Of a stretch of DNA of 64,000 nucleotides, positions 44,173 through 57,000 are shown in pieces. The notes beneath the pieces are model-generated. The model had not been told where the DNA came from. It did no database searches and was given only the letters and a program-made list of their open reading frames with translations. Source of the stretch: Melieria omissa. Taxonomy: Eukaryota > Arthropoda > Insecta > Diptera > Ulidiidae. Made by a program: the position numbers and the translations under genes. How positions within the stretch are numbered: position 1 is the first letter of the stretch; each line of letters starts with the position of its first letter. The stretch is taken from the NCBI GenBank assembly GCA_963971225.1, contig OZ020267.1, forward strand, positions 34,963,989-35,027,988, in the 5' to 3' direction.

Positions 44173-47100
44173 ATCCCTAAAACAGACACATATATTTAAT
44201 AGAAGATGTGAGTTACTTACAATTAGTGGAATAATTTTAGACATAATTTTTTTGAAAGCGTTTTATACCAAACACCAGCCACCACGCCGGGGACTAGAAT
44301 GCCCATAAAAATTTATACATGATTTCAATTTTCAAAACTAATACAATCACTGGTATCGATGTTATGTTGGGCAAACGCCAGCTGCACCATTTCACTGACA
44401 ATCATCTGTCATCATGTCGACAAGTAGCTAGAAAGCAGTCAAAGGTAAAATTAACCCAAAACGGGTTTCGATATTTCTTCATGCCAATTCACTCAAATCA
44501 AGTGTAATTTGTAATTCGGCAGCGACTGACTGACTGACTGTTGCTTGTACATTTTTGACAACAGTTCAGTTGTCAGCTGATGTTTTTCAGTTCCTTTTTC
44601 AGTGACTTGTTTGTTAACCCAAAACCAGCCAATAGCAGCAGCAACAATTCTTCTACTATTCTACATAACATGTATGAATGTGTTTTACATCCTTTTTTTT
44701 ATGTTTATTGTATGTTTATAGGTATGCAAGTATGTGTGTGTGTGTGTTTTTGATTGTGCATTTGTGCGGAAATAATAAATTTAGCAAATAAATAACCTCA
44801 ATAATCCTTTTTCATGTGGCTTTTTTTCCCACCCATTTTCAATACATGTAAAACTCAGCAATACACATACAAACAACATATATGTATGTATGTATGTATG
44901 TGCGAGTATATTTGCAAGTTGCTGTCTGCATTTTATGTGTTTTTGCTGCCTTTGCTGTCAGTGTTTTGTTGTTGTTGTTCTTTTTTTTGTGTCGATTGAC
45001 AAGTGTTTGCTCAGCGCACGTCCGTTTCGCTTTTTGACACAATTTTCTGAACTCTGGGCCCTATCCGAGTGCCTGCCACACTAAGCCATGCCCCAAAGTC
45101 GCTAATGCGGTGCACTGGCTGCGCCACTTTTGCAGCCCCGAAAAGTTTTGTTGCTGTTCGTTTTTTTTTTATTTATTTTGGGCATCGCAACTGACACGAA
45201 CACATTCACCGCAGCGAAATAGTTGTCTGGTTTATGGTTGATTTGCATTCGATGCAAAATTGAATGAAATTGAGAAGCTTCAATGATGAACAACTTGACG
45301 TTGATATGTGCGTGTGTGTTTGTGTTGCTGTGTGTGTGTGTGTTGGGATCAGTTTTACAGCAACGGCGAAAATATCTCAAAATATTTCTCAATAATCGAT
45401 TTGTATTTGTATTATACATTCAACCAATAGCGCGCGGCTTTTTGTATGTGTCTGTATATGTGTGTGTGTGTGTGCTGGCGTATTTGTATTGGTTGGCGGC
45501 CGCAGTTGAAATTCGAAATCAATTTATTTATATCGAGTTAAGTCGAGAAAATTGTTAACCTTTGCTTTGGCTCATTCATTCTGGTTAAAATGCGTCACGC
45601 CCCCTGATATTTGCCTCCCACCTTGACGCCCAACAGCACTGTTGAACAACACTTTTCGCACTTGATGCTTGAGACACGTTTGTATGTCTGTCTGTCTGGC
45701 GGTCTGTGGCGCTTGCATGGCAACCGAATGCGAATGCGTTGCCTTTTGTATGTATTGCATTTACATACATATGCATGAATGTGCAAATGTGTGTGTGTGT
45801 GTGTGAATGGTTGGCATGCGTGCGCCTCAGTATGTTTTTATATTGGAATTCGATATTGCATTACAATGCCACCCAATGCCGCACAATGCCCCAACGTGAG
45901 GCACACATATGCAATCATCACACACATACACATACAACTTTACAGCGTCTGCAATAGTTGGATATTTGTCAAAATTAAAGCGACTTCATTGAACCGGCGC
46001 AACGCTTTGGTTGTGTGTCGTGATTGCATCGCCGTCCTCGACACTCGATGGGGTTTTCAATTAGTTTCATTATAGCCGCCCAGCCCAGTGCGTTGCTCTG
46101 CGGTTGAGTTCAGCACCTTTGCTGTTGTTTTTCTCGGCATTTACTTCTTCTTGCTGTATTTTTGTTCACTTTCACACACACACATACACACATCACTGGC
46201 AAATTGGTTACTTATGCAAATGTGAAAATGATATTTTAAGTGGCTTCGCTGTGTATTTGCATGAGCGCATCATTTCTTCCCCACTGAATTGACCACTTTT
46301 ATTCATATTTTTTTTATTTTATTGCACTTGGAATAGAAACCCCAAGCAGCTTAAAAATTGAATTATTTAATACAATAAAAATATGGCAAATATGGTTTCA
46401 AATGGTATTAGCTCAAAAATTGTGTCCGAAACCTCTCCTTGAAACGAAATCCTGTGTGCGTCATTTAAAAATAAAAAAACCTGTTTTGATATTTGAATTA
46501 TGGTCATTATTTGGACTGGGATATTATGGCCATTGTCTGGATCTACTATACGATTCGTAGGACCTGAACCAGCCATTGGCTACAGCTTGTCTAAGCACAA
46601 AGCTCCACTCAACAGCAAATTATCTCGCAAGAACTTTGACTACTGACACAGTCTCGCGACATGTAGAAATGTTTGCAAGAAACATATAACTACTTGGGAT
46701 GTTTGAGCCCCCAAAAGGGGAGCCCCCTCACGAGGGAGAGCTTCTGGACCTTAAGTTATCGGACGTGCTTAGCTTTGCGAAAGCAAATCTCCGGCTAACA
46801 GAAATTCATAGCCTATGCGAACCTTTTTAGGGCAACTGCAATCCGACATAAAAGCGAGGCCCTTAATTTTTCAAGGAAAAAGTATGAAACGTGATGAAAA
46901 TGACTATGGTACATTTTTGCGATTATTTCGAGGAGAATGGGAATCACACCAATTAATTTGGCTGTGTTGTATTATTTGATGTTTCCGCTTTCTTGTTATA
47001 CATAACTCGATACTTGATTTAAAAAAAATGTGCATTTTTTCAACATTAAATAAAACGCCATGAAATTCCATATTTTCCTACTTTGAGGTCCAATTGCCGC

Positions 47101-48660
47101 GTATTTTTAAAACTTATAAAAATAAATTGCATCGAAAAAGAAACCGTGCGGTGTTGTTAATGCAACAAGGTGAAAATTATGTCAACCGGTGATTTACGTA
47201 GATTTACTATACGAGTACTACCAAGATTCATTGAATAGTGACGATGACGTCAGTGGTGCGGGTTCAAATGATTTTCTCTCGGAAGGCGCAATCTCTGTAT
47301 TGAATCATGAGTATTACTATATATTTGACCCTCTGGTTTTGTGAGTATAAACATTTTTTAGTGTGTTAAAGTCTCATTAATAATGAGAAAAAACTCAAAT
47401 GTCATTCAGATAAAATAGAGGATTCTAGACTGGCTGTGCTGTTATCAATGTAGTGAAATAGCTCATGTAAGCGCATCAAAAGATCATTGCCACCTAAATA
47501 AACAGGGCCCAAGACTTTGCAAAGTCGTTTTCTATCGAACACTGAGAATCTCGAACTCTGGACATTAATTAATGAAAATACATAAAATCTTGAAAGCAGT
47601 CAAATAATGCAATGATTTCGACTAATCAAAAGGCCATATTTTACGAAATGATATAAGAAATTATCTAATAAGACAAGATCTAATAGATATAAATCTTCAT
47701 AGTATAAACTATATACAGTGCAATACAGTTTCTGTTAGACACATCAAGTTTATGCTTCTTACAGAAACGGCTGGTAACTTCTCAGACCGAGGATGGATAT
47801 ATGTATAATTGACTCGCTTGGCTCACAACAACATGATCGTAGCTCAATTTGGCTCAATGACAACAAACACAAAGTTCGCTGACACGTGCTGGTTCAACTA
47901 AAACAAATATAGGATATTTCAAAGCGATGACTCGCGTTGGCTCAATTACAACAAACACTTTAGTAGTGTTTGTTGACTCGCTGTGGCTGCAGCTTTGCTA
48001 AAATTCAGCGTTAATGCATTTCTGTATTAACCACAGACTTTTTCGTGCAACTTTTGTCACTCTAAGCTTAATGTTGTTGCTACCATTATTGAGGTTGTTG
48101 TGGTTTCGTTCCCTTGAACAAGAAATCTGCTGTTGATTCTGAGGCCATAAAGAATCAGTAACACACTTGTGTTATGTTTAAAACACATTAACCCTGTGGC
48201 AACTTATGGCTGGGCACGTTCAAGATGACTTGTAAGTTATTTTCAAGGTTACTCAGAATTTATAAGTTTCATTTGTCACCAATTCTTTCAAAGTATACAG
48301 AGTTGCAATTCATCAAAACAAAGTTGTGTTCTTATAGAAATGTTCACCAATTGTTGGTTCTTGTTAAAACAAAATAAAAAGCAGTTGTAAACTTTTAACC
48401 ATTTCGGTCAAGTTTGCGCTTAAAATACCAAACACCATAAACGACAAAGCGAATTTAATTTTCTTTTGCACAAAAAATTGCCAACATTTTATTTTATTGC
48501 TTCGCATGTAACTGTGGACTGTTTTACAATTGTAATTTATAAAATGGTCACACGACAATACACTGAGAAAAATTTTAAGTCTTACAGGTAGTTTAAGATT
48601 TTTAGATTTTAGATTTTTAGTTAGAATTATAAACTTTATAGCTTAAGTGATGTAAGACAT
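44173..48660. other. Intergenic DNA with GT/CA and GTAT microsatellites
   Basis: GT tracts at about 44735, 45310-45345, 45455-45475 and 45788-45805; GTAT at 44880-44900; a MITE fragment at 46386-46470 (ATATGGTTTCAAATGGTATT). A small inverted repeat AACAAACACT/AGTGTTTGTT lies near 47950. Open frames are short and overlapping, and no gene is recognised. Confidence 0.4.
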
Positions 48661-48674
48661 AAGGAAGTAATATA

Positions 48675-49840
48675 ATTGAATGAATGAAAGAATGAAAATG
48701 AATGACGGATAGCATGAATGAATGATTGAATTAATGAATGAAGGAATAAAAGAATGAATGATTGAATAAATGAATGAAAGAATGAATGAAAATGAATGAA
48801 TGAAAGATTGAAAATGAATGATTGATTGAATGAATGAATGAAAAAAAGAAAAACTGAAAAAATGAATGAAAGAAGGAATGAATGAATAAATGAGTGAAAG
48901 AATGAATTAATGTAGAAATGAATGACTTAATGAATGAATAAATGATAGAATAAATGAATGAATGAATGTATAAATAAATGAATGATTAAATGAATGAATG
49001 AATAAATTAATGAAAGAAATAATAAATGAATAAATGAATAAAAGAATGAATGAATGTATAAATATAAGAATGAATGAATGAATTCATGTAGAAATAAATG
49101 AATGAGTGAAAAAATGAATGAATGTAAAAACGATTGAAAGAATGAATGAATGTGTAAATGACTGAATGAATTAATGAAAGAATGAAAATGAGTGAATGAA
49201 TTCATGAAAGAATGAAAATGAGTGAATGAATAAATGAATAAAAGCAACAATGAATGAATGAATAATTTATTGAATGAATGAATGAATGACTGAATGAATG
49301 AATGAATGAATGAGTGAGTGAATGAATGAATGAATAATTGATTGAATGAATAAATAAAGGAATGAGTAAATTACAAAATGAATAAATGAATGGAGGAATG
49401 AGTGAATGAATGAATAAATGATTGAATGAATAAATAAATGAAAGAATGAATGAATGTATAAATGATTGAATGAGTGAATGAAAGATTGAATGAATTAATG
49501 GAAGAATGAAAATGAATGAAAAAATGAATAAATGTAGAAATGAAGGAATGAATGAATGTATAAATAAATGAATGATTAAATGAATGAATTAATGAATGAA
49601 AGAATGAATGAATTAATAATTTAATGAATGAATGAAAGAATTAATGAAAGAACGAATGAATAAATGAATGAATTAAAAAATTAATGAATCAATGAATGAA
49701 TAACAGAATGAAGGAAAACAGAATGACTGAATAAAATATTGAATAAACGAATAAATGATCAAATGAATTAATGAATGAGTGAATGAATGAATGAATGAAT
49801 GAATAAATAAATGAATGAATAAATGAATGAATGAATAGAC
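48675..49840. repeat. (AATG)n degenerate tetranucleotide tract, 1.17 kb
   Basis: GAAT/AATG units interspersed with AAAG, AATT and ATAA variants through the whole stretch. The minus frame at 48927-49250 (HSFIHS-type) is a repeat artefact. Confidence 0.95.
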
Positions 49841-51546
49841 TTTGGAAAATTCCTATAAATTCCTTAACTCTTCTTCTACTTTTGTGAACATCCTTTCCAA
49901 CCCTCGACTTTTATTTAATGTTTCCGCCATAAAGCAACACTTTGACGCCTTTTAATTGTCGTTGGCACCAACTCGCGCGCGTGAATGCGCACAACAATTG
50001 CTCGCTTTATGAGCAACGATTGTCCGACACAGTAAACGACTTTGCCCAGTGTAACTAGGACGCTGGCAAACTCGGCACGTCGCACAAATCAAGCAGATCC
50101 CAGCTCCACTTTCAAATGAGCGCAACCGTTTTTACAACTTTTCGCTGCCATTCTTACGTTGATTTTATTTTTACTTTTTCACAGTTGGCAAATAGGATGA
50201 CAACTGGACAAGTCTTAAATTAAAAACAACAACTACAAGAAACACGGCAGCAACACAACCGACCGGTCACATAGAAAAAAGCCAAGGCGAACAAAAAGGC
50301 AAAACCAGCCACGGCAGCAGCACAAAACTTAAAAACAAGTGACAAAATTGTGAGCGAAAAAAAAAGCTGAAAAAAAGTAACAAGACAAGCGCAAAACTCA
50401 AAGTAACAAAAACAAACAGCACAACAGCAACAACACGTCTCACAAAAGGAAAGCGAAAAAATTGCAACGCTTGCCAGTTGTTGCAAGCAGACTGTCAAAA
50501 ACTTGTCAAACCAGCAGCACAGCACAAGGCGAACACAGCGCACAACAACTCGAGCTACATACAACACAAGAACAACAAGGACGTGTGTAAAGTGTGACGG
50601 AAAGGCGAATTCTATGTTTCTTTGTGTTTGTGTTTTTCTCGTTTTGCATTTGCGCGACAAGAAGAGCAACCAATAAATCCAACAAAAGAAGTAGTGCAAC
50701 AACACTGGCCACAGTAGTGGCAGCAGGGCCCAGCAAAGTGGACTAGAACGAGGACGACAAAGCATAAAAGACGAAAAGGCACGTCAAGCCGGCAGCGCTC
50801 CGACCGGGTCGACCGCAAAGCAATCGACAGCGCAAGTGGCAAACGGCCGCGCAAGTGGACCGAAGCTGCGGCAAGTGCTGCTGCTCCCCATGCGCGCTGG
50901 CGACGCGGCGTAGTCGCGCGAATCGTTTGGGGCGGCCGATGTGGGGCTGAACGGAAACTGCCACGCTGCACGAATGCGTACGCCGAACAATAACGACGCA
51001 TTGCGATATGCGGCCATGTAGATAATACCAAATTACGCCCCGAAAGAACACCCAAAAACAACAACAACAAACTCAAACGCACACAAACACACACACTACG
51101 GTATAAAGTCTGCAACAATAGAAAGCAAATAGAAATTCAAATAACAACAAGCGCGCAGTCGAGTGACATCGAAATATCCATTTCGAGCAGTGGGGGGAAT
51201 AGCAAACAGCAGGATCCGGCGCAGCACAGGACGTCAGAGCCGCACAGCGGCAACGGGAGCGCAAGAGCGGTGCCAGTTGCCCGATGCCTGCAAGGATATC
51301 TGAATGTTTTCATTTCATCGCAGCGTCTAGTGGCGACTGCTGCTGCCAGTAGCCGGGTGGCGTAGTTTACTTTGCATGATTTGACAACAAAGACCGGAGA
51401 CAGCCGGGCGACGCGCAGCATTGTCCTGGCACAAGAAACAATTACCTCACAAGATAACAAGCACGCCAGAGATACTAGCAAATTGCAAGAAGAAGCAGCG
51501 CAATAAAAAGCACAACGCGCGTACACACAACAACACAGCACAAATA
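49841..51546 (+). other. Probable 5' leader and promoter region of the membrane-protein gene
   Basis: From about 50220 the plus strand becomes rich in AACAAC, GCAAA and CAGCA, typical of long fly 5' UTRs, and runs into the ATG at 51547. Minus-strand frames (Cys/Leu-rich) are shadows of this bias. No clear TATA box is seen. Confidence 0.5.
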
Positions 51547-52630
51547 ATGCGAAAGGAGAAAACGGTGCGGTCCGGCAGCGGTCGCGACGTGGCGACCACA
51601 CAGCCAACACAGCCCACACGCCAAGTGTCCGAAACAGACATTGGAGCGGCGGCGGCGGCGGCAGCCACACGTCACAGCGATAGTTATCCAGCGGAGCAGC
51701 ACAAGCAACAGAGGCCAACGACAGACATGTCCTTGAGCGGCAAAACGTTCGAGCACAACAACAGCACATTATCAGCAGCGCCAACGGCAGCAGCAACAAC
51801 AACAACAGCAGCAACACAAGTAGACACATCATTGATGCCAAATGCAGTCACAAACGCAACAACACTGAGCGCCAGTCGCCTGCTGGCGCTCAAGCTGGAC
51901 GAGGAGCAGGCGCAGGCGCCGCAGCAGGAGCAGACACAGTCGAATGCTATTCCTCAAAGACGGCCAACAGTCGCGCAGCCATTGAAGTCAGCAGCAGCAT
52001 TCCAGCAGCACAAAAACAATAACAGCAAGTGCAAAAGCAACAATGGCATCGGCATCATCCCCGGCATTAGCGCCAGCACCAGCTCAGTGTCCTTGTTCAA
52101 TTTATTCTTCTACGTGATGTGCGTTGGCTCGCTGGGATTTTCGTTGTACTGCAACGTGCGGCAGTCGCATGTCGAGCAGCGTTTACGACATTGGCGGCAA
52201 TTGGACGAGCGAATAACTGCCTTGGAGCTCAAGTTGCAGCAGCAGGCATTGCTGTCGCAATTATATGCGCCTCGGCAACAACAACAACAAAAGCAGCCGC
52301 AATCGCACAACAACAACGAACACGACGACGAGGCTGCTGATAATGGCAGCTTCGGCCAGAGCAATTTGCATAATCAACATCAACAACAGCAACAACAACA
52401 TGAAGAAGAAGAACAAGAGCAGCCACTGCTCCGGCTGCAGCCATTGCCCGAGGATGTGACGCAAACGCTGCACCACCACTTGTCGCGACAGGTGGGCGAG
52501 CTGCATCGTCTGCGTCGCGATGTCTCGCAGCTGCAGCTGACTCGGCGACAGCAGCGCCGGCAAGCGGCCATGGCAGCGGCAACGGTGGGCGAGCAGCAGC
52601 CACCGCTGGGCGAATGTGCGTGTACAGCAG
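51547..52630 (+). CDS. First coding exon of a type II single-pass membrane protein (collagen-like candidate)
   Basis: 361 complete codons from ATG (MRKEKTVRSGSGRDVATT) to the donor CAGCAG|GTGAGT at 52631, phase 1. Residues 1-180 are low-complexity Ala/Thr/Gln-rich and would be cytoplasmic. A single membrane segment at about 183-205 is SLFNLFFYVMCVGSLGFSLY. It is followed by a charged coiled-coil stalk (QRLRHWRQLDERITALELKL, about 210-245), a polyQ/acidic linker, and a second heptad-like stretch (HHHLSRQVGELHRLRRDVSQ). It ends PPLGECACTA. A Q-rich tail, one TM segment, a coiled stalk and a final Cys motif resemble insect type II transmembrane collagens (I think of Drosophila CG42342), but no Gly-X-Y repeat is in this exon, so the family is an inference. 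I did not find the next exon in the remaining 11 kb. An upstream in-frame TTG at 51421 is not a likely start. Confidence 0.7.
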
Positions 52631-53589
52631 GTGAGTGATAAATTTTAGTTGGCTTACACTTTTCGTCATCGTCTTTGTCGTCGGTTTTTTGCAATGCAAT
52701 TTTTTGCGAGTCCGCTTTCGACGAAGTGCACTTTGCTGCATATGTTAGCGATTTAAACATGCAATGCGCAGAGTTGCATTTAAGCGACTTTAACTTATTT
52801 AAGAGAATGAGATACCTGATGGAAAAATATTAAAGTCGCGTTCAGTTGGTTCGGGAAATGTTTTTAGTTGGCGGTTTGTAGTTGTTTTTGGATCGGCCGG
52901 CGTTTTTGAATGAAATACTTCATACTCATTCAATACTCAGCGAGCCAGATGTGATTTTGTCATCGAATATTAAGAAACTATGCATAGGAACACGAATACT
53001 TTTGACAGATTGAATCAAGTGATCTTCATATAGTTTTTATAACTTCTATTCATGGTCCTTAAGCACCAATGAAGCAGTTGAGAAGAGACAATGAAAGACA
53101 TGAATAGAAATTAGCTGCTGGGTGAAATAGTTTATGCGTAAATGCTGCGTCAAGTGACCTCAATTGCTGCATAATTTAGCTACATAAACCCAGAGCAGCA
53201 GCCACCTACAGCAATGTGACCCTTCACTCGGGTTAATTTCATTGGTGACAAAGACGTTTTGTGTTAAATGTTTTGCTGATTGACCAATTGATATTTCAGG
53301 CATGTAATGTAAATCAGGAATGCCCAGTCAGAACCTAATTGACGCATTTGAATCGCAACAGCATTTCTGTGGCTCACATTGGCGCAATTACAACAAGTAA
53401 AACACTTGCTGCCTGACTTATGTCATTCCGAGAATTTTGCAATCATTATTGAAGTAGTTGTAAATTGGTAACAAATTTATTTTCTAATTTGAAATCAAGT
53501 CAAGTCAAATGTATATCATAGCTTATGATTGCTTTCTGGAAACCCAAATGCGACGTAATACATCCTACTAGCCATCTAATTGGGTTTCT
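52631..53589 (+). other. Start of a long intron
   Basis: Follows the GTGAGT donor. Non-coding; nothing recognised until the tandem array. Confidence 0.55.
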
Positions 53590-54370
53590 GGCCACTGTCT
53601 TTACCTCTTTTCAACTTAACCCGAAATCGTAGCTAATGTACCTATAACGTAGACCATCATAGCTTCTTGGAAACCATGGAACAAACGATACATAGGACCT
53701 AGTTCGGTTCCTGGCCACTGCCTTTACCGCCTTTCAACTTTACACGACTTAACAGCTGATGTACCTATAACATAGATCATCATAGCTTTTTGAAAAACCC
53801 AAAAGGGTTTTTTGGAAAACCCAAAGGGGATTGTTAACCACTGCCTTTCTTTTCTTCCAACTTTACACGACTTCACAGATGATGTACCTATATCATAGAT
53901 CATCATAGCTTCTTGAAAACCATGGAACAGACGATACATGGAACATAGTTAGGTTCTTGGCCACTGTATTTACCTCCTTCCAGCTTTATATGACTTGACA
54001 GCTGATGTACCTATAAAATGGACCAAACCCAAAAAGGCATTGGACATCAACGACGACTGTTCGCCACATAGTTCGATTTTTAGCCACTGTCTTTACTTCC
54101 TTCCAACTTTACCCGACTTGACAGAGGATGTACCTATAACATAGATCATCATAGCTTCTTCTAAACCCAAATGATACATGGAACATAGTTTGATTCCTGG
54201 CCACTGTCTTTACTTCCTTCCAACTTTACACGACTTCACAGAGGATATTCCTATATCATAGATAGAACCCAAACGAAGCATCACGGAGCCTCAATCGGGT
54301 CTATTTGCCTCCTAATTCGGTTCTTAGTCACTGCCTTTACCATCTCCCAACTTAACGCGACTTGAAAAGC
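53590..54370. repeat. 123-bp tandem repeat array, about 6 units
   Basis: TGTACCTATAAC-type words begin at 53637, 53760, 53883, 54006 and 54129, exactly 123 bases apart, with a shorter last unit at about 54246. Each unit includes ATAGATCATCATAGCTT, GGCCACTGTCTTTACC and CAACTTTACACGACTTGACA. The units have diverged. Confidence 0.95.
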
Positions 54371-54479
54371 CTCACGGTCGAACGTCCTTTTCCGGGACAA
54401 GCGAATAGGACGATCTCTCTCTACCCATTAGGAAGTTCCACTAATTTTATTTTCATGACTTTACAATGCTGTCTTCTTC

Positions 54480-54940
54480 TTTGTGGAAACGTGGACCTAT
54501 ACACAACAGCGGCTCCATTTCTGCTTTCTTAAAGATCCTCATTTGAGATATCATACAGTTTGCTCACTAAGAAACAATCACCCATCAAAAGAAAATAAAT
54601 GCGTTCTTAAAAAACTTTTATTTTTTCTCAAAATTTGTATCAATTGTATATTTGGAATACAAATTAGTAGCTGGTCCAATCACCAATTATTATCTATATT
54701 AGCCTGACATCTCCGCTCACAACTTGCTGCTAAATTCTCTGCATACGTTAGTAAAAAAAATCTTCCCTTTTTTTCAGTGTAGTTTTAAATTGTTTGGTTG
54801 CTATTACATTTTTTTTTGGACAATCTTATGCTTCATTAGAGCCCAAACATTTTCCATTGGGTTTGCATCGGGGAACTGGAATGGCCAATACATTGTTTTG
54901 ATCTCGTCTTTTTCCTTCCACTTAGTAGATAATTAAAAAG
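54480..54940 (-). pseudogene. Tc1-like transposase C-terminal remnant
   Basis: The minus strand reads KTMYWPFQFPDANPMENVWA then LMKHKIV, the Tc1 'WP..SPD.NPIENVW..LK' signature, followed by frames with several stops. The upstream catalytic Asp residues are not visible. Confidence 0.7.
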
Positions 54941-55299
54941 TTAATGTGAAAAGTTTTCATTTAGCTAAATGTGTCGGTTGGATCGAGTAGCTCGACGTAG
55001 TAGGTTGAAATTAAAAATGAGTTATTCAAATTAAGTTGTTAAGTACCAATTAATTAAAATTAAGTTGTTCACAAAGCAGTAAAACGTTTCCATTTGGCTA
55101 TTTGAACGGTCGTCACTACACAGTCAGTTGGAAAGAAAATAAAATTTTTCAAGAAAAAGTGAAATGTTTTCAATCAGCTGCCGGAACTGTCGCTAAGAAA
55201 GTTGGTTGTATGTATTATTTTGGTTTTAGTTTAAACAGTCGAGAGTTGTGCGCTCATATTCCAATTGTAGGCAGTTAAGTTTTTCACTTATCTCTCAAA
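54941..55299. other. Unassigned AT-rich sequence
   Basis: Contains AGTTGAAATTAAAAAT-type words only. No gene. Confidence 0.35.
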
Positions 55300-55527
55300 A
55301 TATTGACAAAGGAGAGGGCTACAAGGCGGCTCTTTGGGTCTGAATCGATTGTAGATGTTACAAAGACTCTTTATGTCAAACAAGAACTCATAAATCGTGC
55401 AAATCATAAATGGTCCAACACAGTGGGACAACGTTGTTCCAAGCTATTTCTATCAGCTTACTCTAAGAAGAAATCGAAGTACCTATTAGATCTAAGAAGA
55501 ACAAAGCTTTACTCCAAAGTTGTTTAA

Positions 55528-56018
55528 CCCATTGCTGCCTAATGGGTAAAATTTTACCCATGAAAATAGATTTTTTTTTTAAATCACAAAAAAGTCAATG
55601 TTTGAGATCTCTCAAAACCATTGATAGGGATAGTTAAGGTAAAGATGAAACTACCTTAACCTAGTGAAGGTCACCCTAAAATATCGCCATCTAGCTAGAG
55701 TTACCAGCCCAAAACGTGAATTTTTCGGAGGTGAAAATGTGGCGAAACGTAGTGGCCTTAGAACTTAACTAAAATCTGCCCCCTAACTCACCTGTAAAAA
55801 ATAAAACTTTCGTTCACGTGTTTAGCTGATCACTTCACAAAGTATGGAAAAAAGCTACCATTGCTGCGTAATGGGTACAAAATACGTAATGAATATCTCA
55901 GCAACGTGCAGAGATATAAAGCTGAAATTTTGTTTCTGATCTTTTTGGGTCACTTCTAGGTCGTGTATGAAATTTTATCAAAATCGTATGGGCGGAACTG
56001 GTACCCGGCAGCAATGGG
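55528..56018 (+). mobile_element. TTAA MITE family 3, copy B
   Basis: TTAA (55524-55527) then CCCATTGCTGCC; the right end GGCAGCAATGGG is the exact reverse complement, followed by TTAA (56019-56022). The interior closely matches 20424-20918 reversed. Confidence 0.93.
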
Positions 56019-56022
56019 TTAA

Positions 56023-56679
56023 AAGCAACTTCACCTATTTATCATCTTATAGCAAAAGCTACGATTGATTTATAGGTTTAAATAACACCAACCACCAATA
56101 AATTTACATTTTTAAAAGTGAATTCAGAGCAAATTACAAAAATTTTACTGTTATCTCTAAAATAATTTCCAATAATTTGCAACGATATCAGGGAAAGTTT
56201 GTGTTCTAATTGAAGTCTACGAATTGGGCGCGTTTGATCAAAACCCTGTTTCTTTAATAATGTTTAAATAAAACCAAAAAGTGATAATTTTGTATTTTTC
56301 TATAAATATTAAATAATTTTTTCTTAACTAAAAAATATTGATAAAAAATGTATTTAACCCGTTTTAAGCTAAAATTGTTAAAAAGTTAACCAGCTCTAGA
56401 ACTCTAACAAAAAGGCGTCGTGAACACACTTCTTAGACAAGTGTTTCATAATTTGAATACCAAAAACTAATATCGAGATACGAGGGGGAATACCTCATCA
56501 GAAGTGCGAACTGGGATTCCAGAGGTATTGGAGATATACTAAAATTCTTCTCGGTAGTTGGGCTCACTGATAAATTGTGAGTCCATGAAGGGGGCACAAT
56601 AGATCTTTAGGTCGCGGTGCAGTATCCCCACTAATAAAAATAATATCGAGACATAGGGTAGAATTCGGCATCGAAAGGG
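56023..56679 (+). mobile_element. TTAA MITE family 2, copy C, itself interrupted
   Basis: Shares the TTAA at 56019-56022 with the preceding MITE and ends ATCGAAAGGG before TTAA (56680-56683). The interior matches copies A, B and D. A 162-bp insertion (56479-56640) splits it. Confidence 0.75.
56479..56640 (+). mobile_element. 5'-truncated non-LTR 3' end with 11-bp target duplication
   Basis: Flanked by TAATATCGAGA at 56468-56478 and 56641-56651. Its start encodes a retrotransposon tail (DILKFFSVVGLTDKL) and it ends in TAATAAAAA. Confidence 0.7.
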
Positions 56680-57000
56680 TTAAATTAAATACGGGGATCC
56701 TGAGCGGATATTGTCTGCTTTATATGCATAGAGCGTGTCTGGCAACAACGGATACTAAGCTATGCAGAATCTGTATGGAAGACGAGGAAACATTCGTACA
56801 CATCTTAACAGAATGTCCTGTCTTATAGTATAAGCAAGGAAGCGGACAACGAAGGGAATCGATACAGACGACAGAGCTGTTTGAAAGTAATTTGATACGG
56901 AGACAGTGTCTCGGGCAGTTGTTGTTCGACTTCCGTACTTAATCTAATCCACCTCTGAAAATGGGCGCCGGGAGAACCATACAGTACCTATGAGTTTAGA

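Larger units (their letters stand above)
55300..57000 (+). pseudogene. Non-LTR retrotransposon ORF2 fragment split by nested TTAA MITEs
   Basis: The left part (55300-55525) reads KQELINRANHKWSNTVGQRC and LLDLRRTKLYSKVV. The right part (56684-57000) continues GILSGYCLLYMHRACLATTD then LCRICMEDEETFVHILTECP. These adjoin in intact I/jockey/R1-type elements (post-RNase H region and zinc-binding tail). The gap 55528-56679 is filled by two TTAA elements. Several stops are present. Confidence 0.75.

Noticed and set aside
46680..46800. Possible non-LTR tail (EGELLDLKLSDVLSFAK)
   Set aside because: Only about 20 suggestive residues with no flanking support; too weak to annotate.
48927..49250. 107-residue His/Ser/Phe-rich frame
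   Set aside because: Translation of the degenerate AATG tract; no codon bias or domain.
52229..52741. Minus-strand frames opposite the membrane-protein exon
   Set aside because: Ala/Val/Leu-rich antisense of CAG/CAA repeats, extending past the splice donor.
53590..54370. A CRISPR-like array
   Set aside because: Continuous 123-bp tandem units without unique spacers, in a fly genome.
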